A DNA stretch of 35,413 nucleotides, from NCBI GenBank assembly GCA_026418655.1, contig JAOAAW010000008.1, forward strand, positions 1-35,413. Reading direction: 5' to 3'. Below the pieces are notes generated by a model. It was not told where the DNA came from and ran no database searches. It worked only from the letters and a program-made list of their open reading frames with translations. The DNA comes from a bacterium (GTDB taxonomy: Bacteria; Ratteibacteria; UBA8468; B48-G9; DTJG01). Shown here in pieces: positions 17,038 to 25,792 of this stretch. Each line of letters opens with the position of its first letter. Within the stretch, counting starts at the first letter, position 1. Both the position numbers and the translations under genes were made by a program.

Positions 17038-17046
17038 TGATAATAT
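17038..17046 (+). promoter_or_regulatory. Extended -10 promoter of the aldolase gene
   Basis: TGA then TAATAT forms an extended -10 element (TGn plus a hexamer matching the consensus at four of six positions); no good -35 box is seen. The start of transcription would be near 17053, about 3 bases before the ATG at 17056, again leaving no room for a ribosome binding site. Confidence 0.4.
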
Positions 17047-17055
17047 AAACTTACA

Positions 17056-17826
17056 ATGAAAGAAAACAGACTCGCAAAATTAATACAGAGAAAAACACCT
17101 TCCCTGGGAGGATGGATTTGTCTTGGAGATCCTGGAGTGGCAATAATTATGGCTCATGCAGGTTATGATTGGCTTTTGATTGATAATGAACACCACCCCT
17201 TCACTGAAACTCAGATACAATCAATAATCTATGCCCTCAGAGATACTGATGTTACACCGATAGTCCGAGTCAGGGGTAATGACCCTTCACACATAAAATG
17301 GGTACTTGATGCCGGAGCAGGCGGGGTAATGGTGCCGATGATTGAATGTGCAGATGATGTTAGGAAAGCGATTTCATACTCAAAATATCCACCCCTTGGA
17401 AATCGCGGTTATAGCCCTGTTCGAGCAACTGACTTCTGGACATTTAAACAGGAATACGAAGAAAAGGCAAACAAAGAAATACTGTTGATCTGCCAGATAG
17501 AACAACAATCAGCAGTAAATGAAATTGAAGAAATCGTACAACTTCCAGTGGATGCAATATGGATAGGATATGCAGATTTATCTTTTTCGATAGGATACAA
17601 AGGTAACTTTAAACATCCAGAAATCCAAAAGATTATTGAAAAAGTTATTAGTGTGGCAAATAATTATAAAAAACCATGGGGAATGCCTGCTGCAACACCT
17701 GAGGATTTTGCAATGAGAACAAAACAAGGTGCGCTACTGATGACTTCAGGCTCTGACATTTCTTTTCTTATTTCAGGTGCGTCAGACAGAGTAAAACAAT
17801 GTAGAAAAGCAATTGAAAAGCAATAA
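17056..17826 (+). CDS. HpcH/HpaI family aldolase (2-keto-3-deoxy acid aldolase type)
   Basis: A 256-residue class II, metal-dependent aldolase. Family features: DNEHHPF with the catalytic His (H46), PIVRVRGND with the substrate-binding Arg (R71 or R73), the PMIE strand, and metal ligands E149 (ICQIE) and D174 (IGYADLSFS). Members cleave 2-keto-3-deoxy sugar acids or 4-hydroxy-2-oxo acids to pyruvate and an aldehyde. The protein is cytoplasmic. It is divergent from the UroD/GH operon across 78 bases, so a shared control point is possible. It stops four bases before the convergent TM2-like gene. A role in breaking down uronic or deoxy sugars from the nearby glycosidases is inference. Confidence 0.9.
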   Translation: MKENRLAKLIQRKTPSLGGWICLGDPGVAIIMAHAGYDWLLIDNEHHPFTETQIQSIIYALRDTDVTPIVRVRGNDPSHIKWVLDAGAGGVMVPMIECADDVRKAISYSKYPPLGNRGYSPVRATDFWTFKQEYEEKANKEILLICQIEQQSAVNEIEEIVQLPVDAIWIGYADLSFSIGYKGNFKHPEIQKIIEKVISVANNYKKPWGMPAATPEDFAMRTKQGALLMTSGSDISFLISGASDRVKQCRKAIEKQ

Positions 17827-17830
17827 TTAT

Positions 17831-18364
17831 CTATGCTTTTGCCTGCCCCTGATTGATCCTTTTTGCTGTCTTGATAGCATCTTTTATTGCTGTCCCTGCA
17901 CCTACTATCATTAGAATAAGCCCAATCAATGTCATTGAAACATATTTTTTGGGAATGTATCTGGAAACAGATTCTTCCTGTTTTTTTTCTTCAGCCTGAA
18001 CTTTCTGGTCCTTTTCAACCTCTTCAACAACAACACCTTCTTCGGTAAGAGGAACTGCTTCTTCCGAGGATATTCCTGCACCTTCAGAAATCATACCTAC
18101 TTGATGGCCTCCAGCAAACGCACGCACTTCCTTTATTGTTCCTATAAGCCCCCATAAAAAAAGTACCAATCCCACAACAACTATTAGAAAGAATAATGCG
18201 CCTTTACCGAACTGTCCGTTATAAACCTGACCGAGTCCCGGACATAATGTTGAAAGAACCGCTGCTGCACCTGACGATTTTTGCTCATATTTCCTTCTCA
18301 CAGAAGCCCTTATTTCTTCTTCTTCAATAATCCTTGCTTTTTCCTCTTCGTTCAGGATGCCCAT
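17831..18364 (-). CDS. TM2-like small membrane protein with charged linker
   Basis: A 177-residue protein preceded by AGGAGG. The N-terminal 30 residues are a highly charged helix (EEEKARIIEEEEIRAS). A hydrophobic segment opens with LSTLCPGLGQVYNGQFGKG, the Gly-rich motif of TM2-type membrane proteins, and runs to about residue 75. A Glu/Val-rich acidic linker follows (about 95-135), then a second transmembrane helix (about 143-163, VSMTLIGLILMIVGAGTAI) and a basic tail. Function unknown. It is the last gene of a long minus-strand run and follows the secreted unknown protein by 27 bases. The TM2 assignment rests on the Gly motif only. Confidence 0.7.
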   Translation of the reverse strand: MGILNEEEKARIIEEEEIRASVRRKYEQKSSGAAAVLSTLCPGLGQVYNGQFGKGALFFLIVVVGLVLFLWGLIGTIKEVRAFAGGHQVGMISEGAGISSEEAVPLTEEGVVVEEVEKDQKVQAEEKKQEESVSRYIPKKYVSMTLIGLILMIVGAGTAIKDAIKTAKRINQGQAKA

Positions 18365-18374
18365 AATTACCTCC

Positions 18375-18398
18375 TGAATAATCGAAAAATATTATTCA
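18375..18398 (-). repeat. Inverted repeat touching the ribosome binding site of the TM2-like gene
   Basis: Perfect 8-base arms (18375-18382 and 18391-18398) around an 8-base loop. On the minus strand the first arm contains the TAA stop of the upstream gene and the second arm ends on the first base of the AGGAGG ribosome binding site. All pairs but one are A-T, so any hairpin would be weak. It is not a terminator. Confidence 0.35.
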
Positions 18399-19177
18399 TA
18401 AACCCATTTCACGGTCTTTATCTCGTCAAAAATTTCCTGTAGAATTTTGAAATTCTTTGATATCGGCATTGTAATGAAAAAAACCTCTACAAAATTTCCT
18501 TTTCTCAATTGTTTCTTCTGCGGAACAGAATTTATGAAAATAAAATCTTCTCCCCTTGCAAGGATTCCAGCACAAATGAGACCTGCACCGTATCCTTTGC
18601 CATCATGTGCATAAAGCCAATCCTTGACTCCTATCTTGTTGCTCTGGGTGCTCTTTAATGGTCCCATTTTAAAATTGAGAATTTTCCCACCTTCAGGATA
18701 CGCAAAGTATTTGAATTTGTTCGCATCAGAACTGCCTTCCATTCCCCAGTTTATACCACAAACATGAGTACCTTCACCAAGATATGTAAATCTTGAATCC
18801 ACGGCAAGAAATGGATAATCTTTCCTTATTTCCAGAAACATTACATGCAGATAATCATTATCAATCACATTTTTTTGATTTTCCATCAGAAAAACCGCTT
18901 TCACAACCTTTCTATCAGGCTTATCCACAATCAATTTTGCTTCTTTGAGTTTTTTCATTGTAAGGTCTTTGTCTGCAGTAAAATCTTTGGCAGCAAAATA
19001 CATTATGTATCCTGCTGAATGAATGCCATCTGCTGAGACTGCATATAATGCACCTTCTGTTGCAATCAACACATCATCCTGTCTTGTTTCAATATAAAGA
19101 TCTCGTGCATATAAACCAGACGACACAAAGAATAGGAATAAACACAACGATCTTATGCCTCCGCATATTTTTTTCAT
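18392..19177 (-). CDS. Secreted protein of unknown function
   Basis: A 261-residue protein starting at the ATG at 19177 after AAGGGG; the in-frame GTG at 19183 overlaps that site. A signal peptide covers about residues 1-22 (cleavage near SSGLYA). The mature part is rich in predicted beta strands and aromatic residues (YIMYFAAKDF, FTYLGEGTHVCGINWGMEG, YGAGLICAGILARGEDF). Two cysteines (about 140 and 200) could pair. I do not recognise a family; a carbohydrate-binding or galactose mutarotase-like fold is possible but unsupported. It lies between the secreted DUF4838 protein (32 bases away) and the TM2-like gene, so export together with DUF4838 is likely. Confidence 0.7.
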   Translation of the reverse strand: MKKICGGIRSLCLFLFFVSSGLYARDLYIETRQDDVLIATEGALYAVSADGIHSAGYIMYFAAKDFTADKDLTMKKLKEAKLIVDKPDRKVVKAVFLMENQKNVIDNDYLHVMFLEIRKDYPFLAVDSRFTYLGEGTHVCGINWGMEGSSDANKFKYFAYPEGGKILNFKMGPLKSTQSNKIGVKDWLYAHDGKGYGAGLICAGILARGEDFIFINSVPQKKQLRKGNFVEVFFITMPISKNFKILQEIFDEIKTVKWVYE

Positions 19178-19209
19178 ATTCACCCCTTTTTATCAAGTTA
19201 AATTATACC

Positions 19210-21471
19210 TCAATTTTTTTCTTGCATATAAAACATTACAGGTGCTGTGATACCACCTGTTCCAAGTTCATTCAGTTTTTTGTTCGTAACTTTTACTGCA
19301 ATTAAATTTTCTTTTCCATAATGGATAAACTCTGAAACATCAAACTCAAATGGAACAAAAGCTTTTCCAGGACTTGTGCCAACCAATTTTCCATTGAGCC
19401 AGACCTTTGCAAGTTCATCAACACCACCAAACCATAAGAAAACTTTCTTATCTTTAAATTTTTCAGGAATAACAATTGAATTTCTATACCAAGCATCTCC
19501 CTTATAATACCTCAGCCCCTGATCACTCCACGATAATGTTTTTGTTTTTATTTTTGTCCAGTTGCCACCTATTTTTCCTGTTGTGTAGTAACCGATTTCT
19601 TCTCCAATAGAAACAGGATCTATTAAGAAATCCCACTCATCAGGTAAACCCGCAACAAAAACATTTTTTCCTGTAATTCTTTCAAAACCCTGCTCAATGC
19701 AAGGAGAGAAAAATCGTTTCATATAGGAAGTTGCAGGTCCCTGTGCAAACATCTTCGGTTCATACTGAAATGCCTTCTGCTGAATCTCTTGAATTCGTTC
19801 AAGGTCCTTCTTGGCTGAAACAAAGTCAAACCTGTTTCTGTTTTCGAGCATTGATAAAAATGATGCAAGATAGTCATATGACAATCTGAAAATTGCTACC
19901 TTTTCAGCATATTTTGTGCCTTTTGTAAGTGATTCTGCTTTTTTGAGATACTGGTCTGCTGTTTTCATAATCGATGGATTATAAATAAAGGGAAGATCAT
20001 GAGAACAGCCCGTGTGATAATCCGCATCTCTAAGAGCAGAATCCATCAGGACAATGTATTTTTCCATCTCCACAGCAGCCGGACCAAAGAAATTCTTAGC
20101 AAAATCATGTATTAATGCATCCACATCTGATGTATGGTTCCAGAAAAGTTTTGTGGCAATGTAAATGGTTGGAGTCATACTTGCCCAGTGAGGAATAGTT
20201 TCAACACGCCATCCTCTAATACCTAACTCCTTTGCCACAGGTATCTCGTCCCTTATTGCATGAACCTTGCTGAAGGGAAAACCAGGGTCAGCAAGATTGA
20301 AAAAATATCCCCTCTCATATGTTTCAGGTAAAATTTTGCCCCATGCTTCCATAATTTTTCTGTAATAACTTCTTTCAGGACAAATCGGGTTTGACATTCC
20401 ATGTATTCTACACAGGCTTATTGGAGCAAAAGCAGGTACTATTTTCGGATCCGGTTTTACCTTTACTGGTGGTTTCATATAGCAGGAATAGCAATAGAAC
20501 CCTATTTTCTTACCCGGAAATTCATCTGCTATTCCTTCAAGAACCCTGTTGAAAAACCAGATGTATCTATCTGTCATTGAAACTTCGTTTTCAAAATCAT
20601 CAAAATCTCCTCCATCAAGCGCACGGCAGTTTTCACACTCACAAAACCCTGCGCCATCATTTGGTCCCATGCCAATCCAGGGAGCAGCCGGATTCTTTCT
20701 GAAGTAGTTTTTTGTTTCTTTTATTGCCCTTGCAAGCACCTCAGGGTTAGAAATACAAAGCTGGCTCTGTTGCCTTTTTCCATTGACAAGCGCAAAAAGT
20801 TCAGGTTCTTTGTTTATATCCGCTTTTCCAATATTTATTCCATGCGCAGATGGAAAATATGGACCACCCAGCCGCATTCTTCTATACCATGTCCTATCAA
20901 CTGCCATCTGAAGATGTCTTGCGTGAAAAGAGGGAACCTGAATGGTGTTCTGTTCACTAACCGCAATTGTCTTTTTTTCAGGTATTACAGTTCCGATATC
21001 TCCTGGCATATACCAGCGAACACCCATCTGTTCAAGTAGTTCATAAACCCCAAAAAGCGTACCTTCAGGCGAAAGTCCAGCAATCCTGATATTGCTTATA
21101 CCAGAAGGATTTGATTCTGCCTTTATCATAAATGAAGCAGGGTCATCGCCCGAAGAACGAATCGCTTTTTCAATCTCGGGTGTCATTGCGCAAGTACCAA
21201 GAAAGATATAGCAAACTCCTTTATTTCCAAGACCAGGATTAATCTGCCATCCTTTCCCTAGTGTTTCTTTCACGACATCTATTTTGCATCCGCTCATCTT
21301 TTCTATATGCTCTGCCAGTTCTTTCGCAGCAAACTGTTCATCCTCGTGTGCCTGGGCAGGAATCAGAATAACTGATTTTGCGTTGCCATTTTCAACAAGC
21401 AAAACAGTTTTTGCACAAAATCCCGAAGTGCAGAGTAAAAAAATTGATATTAAAATGATGGATGTTTTCAC
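19210..21471 (-). CDS. Secreted DUF4838 protein (GH67 alpha-glucuronidase-like architecture)
   Basis: A 753-residue protein with a GTG start at 21471 that overlaps the stop of the isomerase gene (GTGA) and follows AGAGGA. The signal peptide is about residues 1-19 (ending SGFCA). Residues about 25-150 form the alpha/beta N-terminal domain typical of GH67-like proteins (EDEQFAAKELAEHIEKMSG). The DUF4838 barrel follows to about residue 520, with FCECENCRAL (close to a CxECxNC-type site) and WIGMGPNDGAGF. A C-terminal jelly roll (about 625-753; VFLWFGGVDELAKVWLNGK) resembles GH2-type sugar-binding domains. Members are predicted glycosidases; activity is not established. Acts in the periplasm or outside. 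Confidence 0.82.
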   Translation of the reverse strand: MKTSIILISIFLLCTSGFCAKTVLLVENGNAKSVILIPAQAHEDEQFAAKELAEHIEKMSGCKIDVVKETLGKGWQINPGLGNKGVCYIFLGTCAMTPEIEKAIRSSGDDPASFMIKAESNPSGISNIRIAGLSPEGTLFGVYELLEQMGVRWYMPGDIGTVIPEKKTIAVSEQNTIQVPSFHARHLQMAVDRTWYRRMRLGGPYFPSAHGINIGKADINKEPELFALVNGKRQQSQLCISNPEVLARAIKETKNYFRKNPAAPWIGMGPNDGAGFCECENCRALDGGDFDDFENEVSMTDRYIWFFNRVLEGIADEFPGKKIGFYCYSCYMKPPVKVKPDPKIVPAFAPISLCRIHGMSNPICPERSYYRKIMEAWGKILPETYERGYFFNLADPGFPFSKVHAIRDEIPVAKELGIRGWRVETIPHWASMTPTIYIATKLFWNHTSDVDALIHDFAKNFFGPAAVEMEKYIVLMDSALRDADYHTGCSHDLPFIYNPSIMKTADQYLKKAESLTKGTKYAEKVAIFRLSYDYLASFLSMLENRNRFDFVSAKKDLERIQEIQQKAFQYEPKMFAQGPATSYMKRFFSPCIEQGFERITGKNVFVAGLPDEWDFLIDPVSIGEEIGYYTTGKIGGNWTKIKTKTLSWSDQGLRYYKGDAWYRNSIVIPEKFKDKKVFLWFGGVDELAKVWLNGKLVGTSPGKAFVPFEFDVSEFIHYGKENLIAVKVTNKKLNELGTGGITAPVMFYMQEKN

Positions 21472-22361
21472 TTTGTCCTCTCGTTTAATGAAGCTTTTAT
21501 CTGTGAAATTAGTTTTTCCATTCTCCTTCCATATTCAATGTAATTTCTATACCTCGCCTCTGCCTCTGATTTAATGCTTGGGTCGTGATATACAACCGCC
21601 ATGTGTGGTTCTATTGAAATTCCACCATCATATCCACGCGAAAAAAGATCTGTAAGTATCTCCCTAACCATTCCTTTCCCTTCCCCTGGAAATGTACATA
21701 CAGACTTTCCATCTTCTTTTACATAACCATCCTTTATGTGGACATAAACAACATGGTCTCTCACATGTGTATAGAATTCCCACGGGTCCTGTCTTTTATA
21801 GGGTTTTGGACCTCTCACATCAAGATGAAATATTGGGTTTCCTGTATCATAAACAAGTTTCAATGCAGGAGAATTAACTCCTTCCAGAAGTCGGAGCGTA
21901 TGTTCCCAGGAAAGTGAGCCCCAACCAGAGCAATTCTCGTGAACACATAAAACACCACCATCTTCTGCCATTTTAACTATTGTTTTTACCCTTTTTATCG
22001 CCTCTTTGGACCAATCCTCATCAAGTACTTCGTCAGGAATCGCAAAACTCATAATTCTTATCATTTTTGTCCCTAATCTATGCATCCGCGGGATGGCCCT
22101 TTTCATTTCCTCGTAGCTTTTGTCCGGTGGCTCTGTAATCTTTTGAGACCAGTTTGCCACACCGCTGCCGAAACAATTAATCTTAATTCCTGCCTGTTCA
22201 AGCTTTTCGACAATTTCATCAAATTTCCTGTCGTCAATCATGGTAAATTGCACGCCATCAATACTTCTTGCTTCAATGTATTTCCAGCCTAACTCTTTTG
22301 TAGCGCGAATCTGACCATCAATATCAGGTGCTGCTTCATCTGCAAATCCCGTAAGGTACAT
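21468..22361 (-). CDS. Sugar phosphate isomerase/epimerase family protein (xylose isomerase-like TIM barrel)
   Basis: A 297-residue protein with AGGAGG before the ATG. Family features are the N-terminal LTGFADEAAPDIDGQIRATKE, split by the strand WKYIEARSIDGV, then VCVHENCSGWG, LKLVYDTGNPIF (metal-binding Asp region), YVHIKDGYV and ISIEPHM, which together supply the Glu, Asp, His and Glu ligands around a divalent metal. Cytoplasmic. The stop overlaps the start of the DUF4838 gene, so the two are translationally coupled; a role in processing the sugar released by DUF4838 is plausible. Substrate unknown; could also be a keto-sugar dehydratase-like member. Confidence 0.85.
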   Translation of the reverse strand: MYLTGFADEAAPDIDGQIRATKELGWKYIEARSIDGVQFTMIDDRKFDEIVEKLEQAGIKINCFGSGVANWSQKITEPPDKSYEEMKRAIPRMHRLGTKMIRIMSFAIPDEVLDEDWSKEAIKRVKTIVKMAEDGGVLCVHENCSGWGSLSWEHTLRLLEGVNSPALKLVYDTGNPIFHLDVRGPKPYKRQDPWEFYTHVRDHVVYVHIKDGYVKEDGKSVCTFPGEGKGMVREILTDLFSRGYDGGISIEPHMAVVYHDPSIKSEAEARYRNYIEYGRRMEKLISQIKASLNERTK

Positions 22362-22378
22362 ATTACCTCCTGTGTTTA

Positions 22379-23668
22379 TTAAGTTTCCTTTGTATTATCA
22401 GGTAATCTTAATGATGTGTCAATATATTGAGATGCTTTAATGCTCTGCTGTGCAGAACCAAGCTCCTGTAATCTCCTTATAGATGGAATAAGACGGCTTT
22501 CAAATGAAGCAATCGTTTCATTATAATTTTTTACTGCACTTTCAAGCGATTTGCCTGTATCTCTAAGATGCTCAACAAAAACTGAAATTCTTTTATACAA
22601 TTCCCTGCCGGTTTCTGCAATGGCAATAGCATTTTCTTCAATTGAATGCTGCTGCCAGCCAAACGCAATTGCCTTTAGAAGTCCAAGAAGAGTAACAGGA
22701 GTAGCAATGAGAACACGCTTTTCAATCGCATATTCAATCAGGTTTGGGTCTATCTCATAGGCAGCGCTTATTGATGCCTCATTTGGAACAAACATGATAA
22801 CAACCTCAGGAGATGGATTGAATTGAGACCAATATTTTTTGTCTGCAAGATTTTCAATTGTATTCCGTACTTTTTTAGCAAATATCTTTAACTTTTCTTC
22901 TCTTTTTGACTCTTCCTCATTCATTGCCTCAAGGTATGCTAACATCGGACTTTTTGCATCAACAGGAAGCAGTCCACCATTTGGAAGGTGGATAATCATA
23001 TCTGGTCTACCTTCTTCAGAACTAATCTGTTCTTCATAATCAACATACTTTGTCATTCCTGCAAGCTCCACTACCCTTCTTAACTGAATCTGCCCCCATT
23101 GTCCGCGAACCTGAGTTGTTTTTAATGCCTGATTAAGTTGAATTGTCAATGTTCTTAACTGGTTTTGTGCCTCATAGAGATGCTGAAGTTCCTTTTGCAT
23201 TCCTTCATATGCACTTTCACGTTTTTTCTCAATTATGCGAATTTCTTCGTCCATCCTCCTCAAGGTTTCAGATAGTGGCTCAAAAAGTTTATGCATTTCC
23301 GCCTTCTGTGTTCCCCAATCCCCACGAAGTTGTTGAACAATCGCTTCGAGGTTCTGTCTGGCAAGTTTTAGAAATTCATCGGTATTTCCACGTAAAACCT
23401 GCGCCGCAATGGAATTAAATGCCTCCCTCAATTGTTCCTGTGCCTTTTCTGCCCAGGAAACTTTTTCTGCAAAAGCTTCCTTTTCCTTCCTGAGTTGCGT
23501 AACTTCAACAAGGAGTCTGGAATTTTCTTCTTGCAAATTCTTTAAATTTTTTTCAAGCTCTGAAATACGAATGTTTTTCTCTTCAAGAAACCTCTGGTTT
23601 TGTCTAAAAAGGAACAGATACACCACAGAAAGAATAAACAAGATAATTAAAAATACCACGCCGTTCAT
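22379..23668 (-). CDS. rmuC: DNA recombination protein RmuC family
   Basis: A 429-residue protein starting at ATG 23668, about 9 bases after GGGAG; an in-frame TTG further out (23686) overlaps that site. One N-terminal transmembrane helix (about residues 3-24) is followed by a long coiled coil (about 25-150), then the conserved RmuC core with GQWGQIQLRRVVELAGM, a PDMIIHLPNGGLLPVDAKSP strand pattern split over residues 220-240, and VIMFVPNEAS with a PD-(D/E)xK-like acidic set. RmuC limits recombination at inverted repeats in E. coli; the molecular activity is not settled. It lies 52 bases after the HD-GYP gene and 17 before the isomerase, in the same orientation. Confidence 0.9.
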   Translation of the reverse strand: MNGVVFLIILFILSVVYLFLFRQNQRFLEEKNIRISELEKNLKNLQEENSRLLVEVTQLRKEKEAFAEKVSWAEKAQEQLREAFNSIAAQVLRGNTDEFLKLARQNLEAIVQQLRGDWGTQKAEMHKLFEPLSETLRRMDEEIRIIEKKRESAYEGMQKELQHLYEAQNQLRTLTIQLNQALKTTQVRGQWGQIQLRRVVELAGMTKYVDYEEQISSEEGRPDMIIHLPNGGLLPVDAKSPMLAYLEAMNEEESKREEKLKIFAKKVRNTIENLADKKYWSQFNPSPEVVIMFVPNEASISAAYEIDPNLIEYAIEKRVLIATPVTLLGLLKAIAFGWQQHSIEENAIAIAETGRELYKRISVFVEHLRDTGKSLESAVKNYNETIASFESRLIPSIRRLQELGSAQQSIKASQYIDTSLRLPDNTKET

Positions 23669-23720
23669 GAAGAGAATCTCCCTCAATTAATTATATGTCA
23701 TTTCAAAAAATTTACGAAAA

Positions 23721-25058
23721 TCAACAGCTGAGCACTTCATGCCTTTCATCTTCAAGTATTTTAAGAAAAATATTAACAATTTCTGGATTAAACTGGCTTC
23801 CACTATTTTCTTTTAACTCCTTGATTGCCTCGCTTTTTGAGAGTGGCGCTCTATACGCACGCGGAGATGTCATTGCATCAAAAGCATCGGCAACCGAAAG
23901 AATCTGAGCAAGAATATTAATTTCGTTTCCTGCCAGGCCATACGGATAACCTTTTCCATCAAATCTTTCATGATGCTGACTTATAATGTCTATCGCATCT
24001 TTTTCAAAAATCACAGGCCTGAGGATTTCTCTTCCAGCCAGAGGATGTTTTTTTATTATATTCCACTCCTCTTCAGTAAGCGTATCTGTTTTTTGTAAAA
24101 TTGTTTGCTCTATACCAAGCTTTCCAATGTCATGTAAAAGAGCAACATCCCTGAGAAGATTTAACTTTTTTTCCGGAACCGACATTCTCCTTGCTATTTT
24201 TTCTGCATAAACAGCCACTCTCTCGGAATGTCCTTTTGTATATGAATCCTTTGACTCAATAATAGTGACCAAAGAACGTATGGTTCTATAAAAATAGTTC
24301 TGAAGCACTTTTCTTGACATATTAAGATTGTTAACCATCTTATTGAAGGCACGAACAATCTGGCCAAATTCATCTTCACTTTCAACAATAAGTCTGCAGT
24401 CAAGGTTACCCCGTTGAATATTCTCAATTCCAGCCAGAATACTGTGAAGTGGAACCAGAATCTGGCGCGAAACAAAAAAACCAAACAAAACAAATAGAAA
24501 TACAAGAAATAGACTTACGCCGAGCATCTGTAAATAGATTAATCTGAAATTTTTATCAATCTTATACTTCAATCTGAGAAGTGCCACAGAATTCCCATCT
24601 CTATCTCTCAAAGGAACATATCCTGTCAGGTAGTTCTTTCCCTTCACAACAAACGGTACTACAAAACCCATTAAAGCGCCGGGAAAATTATTAAAAGGAT
24701 ATAGAGAACCCACTGACAAAATGGGTTCATCATCTATGTTTTTGTTCAATCCCGCAACCACATGCAAACCATTATCCTTTCTTTCCAATATATGAATTGA
24801 GGAAATTGACGGACTTTTATCCATACCTTCTCTGATTTTTCCTTCAAGTTTTTCAAGATTCCAAAAGTTACCCTGCATTTCGGTTTCTATCAGAATCGTC
24901 AATGCACCTGCTACACTTAACAGTTCCTCTTCCATCAATTTCTTCTGATACTTCACAAAATACCAGCCCAGGAATAAATTCCATGACACTATTACAAAAG
25001 AAACAGGTAAAATTACTGTTAAAAGTAGCTTTCTTCTGAAACTTTTCATTTTTTTCAT
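23721..25058 (-). CDS. Membrane HD-GYP c-di-GMP phosphodiesterase with sensor and HAMP domains
   Basis: A 445-residue protein. Two transmembrane helices (about 12-34 and 176-198) flank a periplasmic sensor of about 140 residues (single Cache-like). HAMP follows at about 199-250, then HD-GYP at about 255-440 with H277, the H309-D310 pair (LLHDIGKLG), H338, H362-H363, the GYP motif at 370-372 (DGKGYPYG) and D391 (VADAFDAMTS). Metal-dependent hydrolysis of cyclic di-GMP is expected because every metal ligand I can map is present. The ATG at 25058 has only a weak ribosome binding site; another ATG is at 25049. The gene follows the PilZ gene by 36 bases. Confidence 0.92.
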   Translation of the reverse strand: MKKMKSFRRKLLLTVILPVSFVIVSWNLFLGWYFVKYQKKLMEEELLSVAGALTILIETEMQGNFWNLEKLEGKIREGMDKSPSISSIHILERKDNGLHVVAGLNKNIDDEPILSVGSLYPFNNFPGALMGFVVPFVVKGKNYLTGYVPLRDRDGNSVALLRLKYKIDKNFRLIYLQMLGVSLFLVFLFVLFGFFVSRQILVPLHSILAGIENIQRGNLDCRLIVESEDEFGQIVRAFNKMVNNLNMSRKVLQNYFYRTIRSLVTIIESKDSYTKGHSERVAVYAEKIARRMSVPEKKLNLLRDVALLHDIGKLGIEQTILQKTDTLTEEEWNIIKKHPLAGREILRPVIFEKDAIDIISQHHERFDGKGYPYGLAGNEINILAQILSVADAFDAMTSPRAYRAPLSKSEAIKELKENSGSQFNPEIVNIFLKILEDERHEVLSC

Positions 25059-25094
25059 TGTTGGTATATTCCGAAATAATAAATGTATAAAAAA

Positions 25095-25721
25095 CTATGC
25101 TTTTGCCAATATCCTGAGAAATTTTTCTAAGAGCACCAGGTTTTCAGGTGAAATAGCAACAATTTCACAACCATAATGATAAACCGAACCACTTCTCGCC
25201 TCATTCATAACCACACACTCAGCCCTTACAAGTTCTGAAAAATGTTTGATAACCAGTCTCATTTCAATTGAATATGTTCTGCCGACCTTCAAAGGCTGGC
25301 GTGTTTCAATGCGCAACCCTGTTCTGCTGATATTTAATATGTTAATATCAATGCTTCCATGTAATAATCCTTTTTCTATCACTGTTCCGCTAAGAAAACC
25401 ACACTCATAACGCCTTTCTTTTCTGCTATCAATTGCTATTGGAGAGGTTCTCACTATTGTCATTCTGCGAAGACTGGGACAGAAAATTTTACAGGTAAAA
25501 TAATGCCAGGTACCTTCCCATAAGAAGAATGCGGTCCCGTTTTTACCCATCCCGCTTTCACCCATAGATTGGTCTGTCAATTCAACAAAAATCTCACCCT
25601 GTCTCCCGGTGCCAATCAATCTCGCAGTATGTTCTCGGTTCTCAACCCTGATGATAAAATCTTTTATATTTCGCAGGTCAAGTGCACACATGGCTTCATA
25701 ATTACTATACCCTTTTAGCAT
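25095..25721 (-). CDS. PilZ-domain cyclic di-GMP receptor with YcgR-like N-terminal domain
   Basis: A 208-residue protein. The C-terminal PilZ domain (about 96-205) keeps both c-di-GMP binding motifs: RKERR (RxxxR, R100 and R104) and NISRTG (NxSxxG, N130, S132, G135). The first 95 residues are a beta-rich domain like the PilZN/YcgR-N domain. No membrane helix, so it is cytoplasmic. ATG 25721 is preferred over TTG 25724, but neither has a Shine-Dalgarno site. It precedes the HD-GYP phosphodiesterase gene in the same direction, so receptor and degrading enzyme are probably co-expressed. The output partner (flagellum, pilus, polysaccharide) is not shown here. Confidence 0.88.
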   Translation of the reverse strand: MLKGYSNYEAMCALDLRNIKDFIIRVENREHTARLIGTGRQGEIFVELTDQSMGESGMGKNGTAFFLWEGTWHYFTCKIFCPSLRRMTIVRTSPIAIDSRKERRYECGFLSGTVIEKGLLHGSIDINILNISRTGLRIETRQPLKVGRTYSIEMRLVIKHFSELVRAECVVMNEARSGSVYHYGCEIVAISPENLVLLEKFLRILAKA

Positions 25722-25759
25722 CAATAAGTCAATGCAATGATGAATGATATTTTGGTTTA

Positions 25760-25768
25760 TGGTATAAT
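25760..25768 (+). promoter_or_regulatory. Extended -10 promoter of the AEC transporter operon
   Basis: TGG then TATAAT gives a perfect extended -10 element. No clear -35 box is seen 16-18 bases upstream. Transcription should start near 25775, giving a leader of about 18 bases before the ATG at 25793. It lies in the 71-base gap between the PilZ gene (minus) and the transporter gene (plus). Confidence 0.55.
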
Positions 25769-25792
25769 CATACTTTGTGAATTCGGTAAAAA

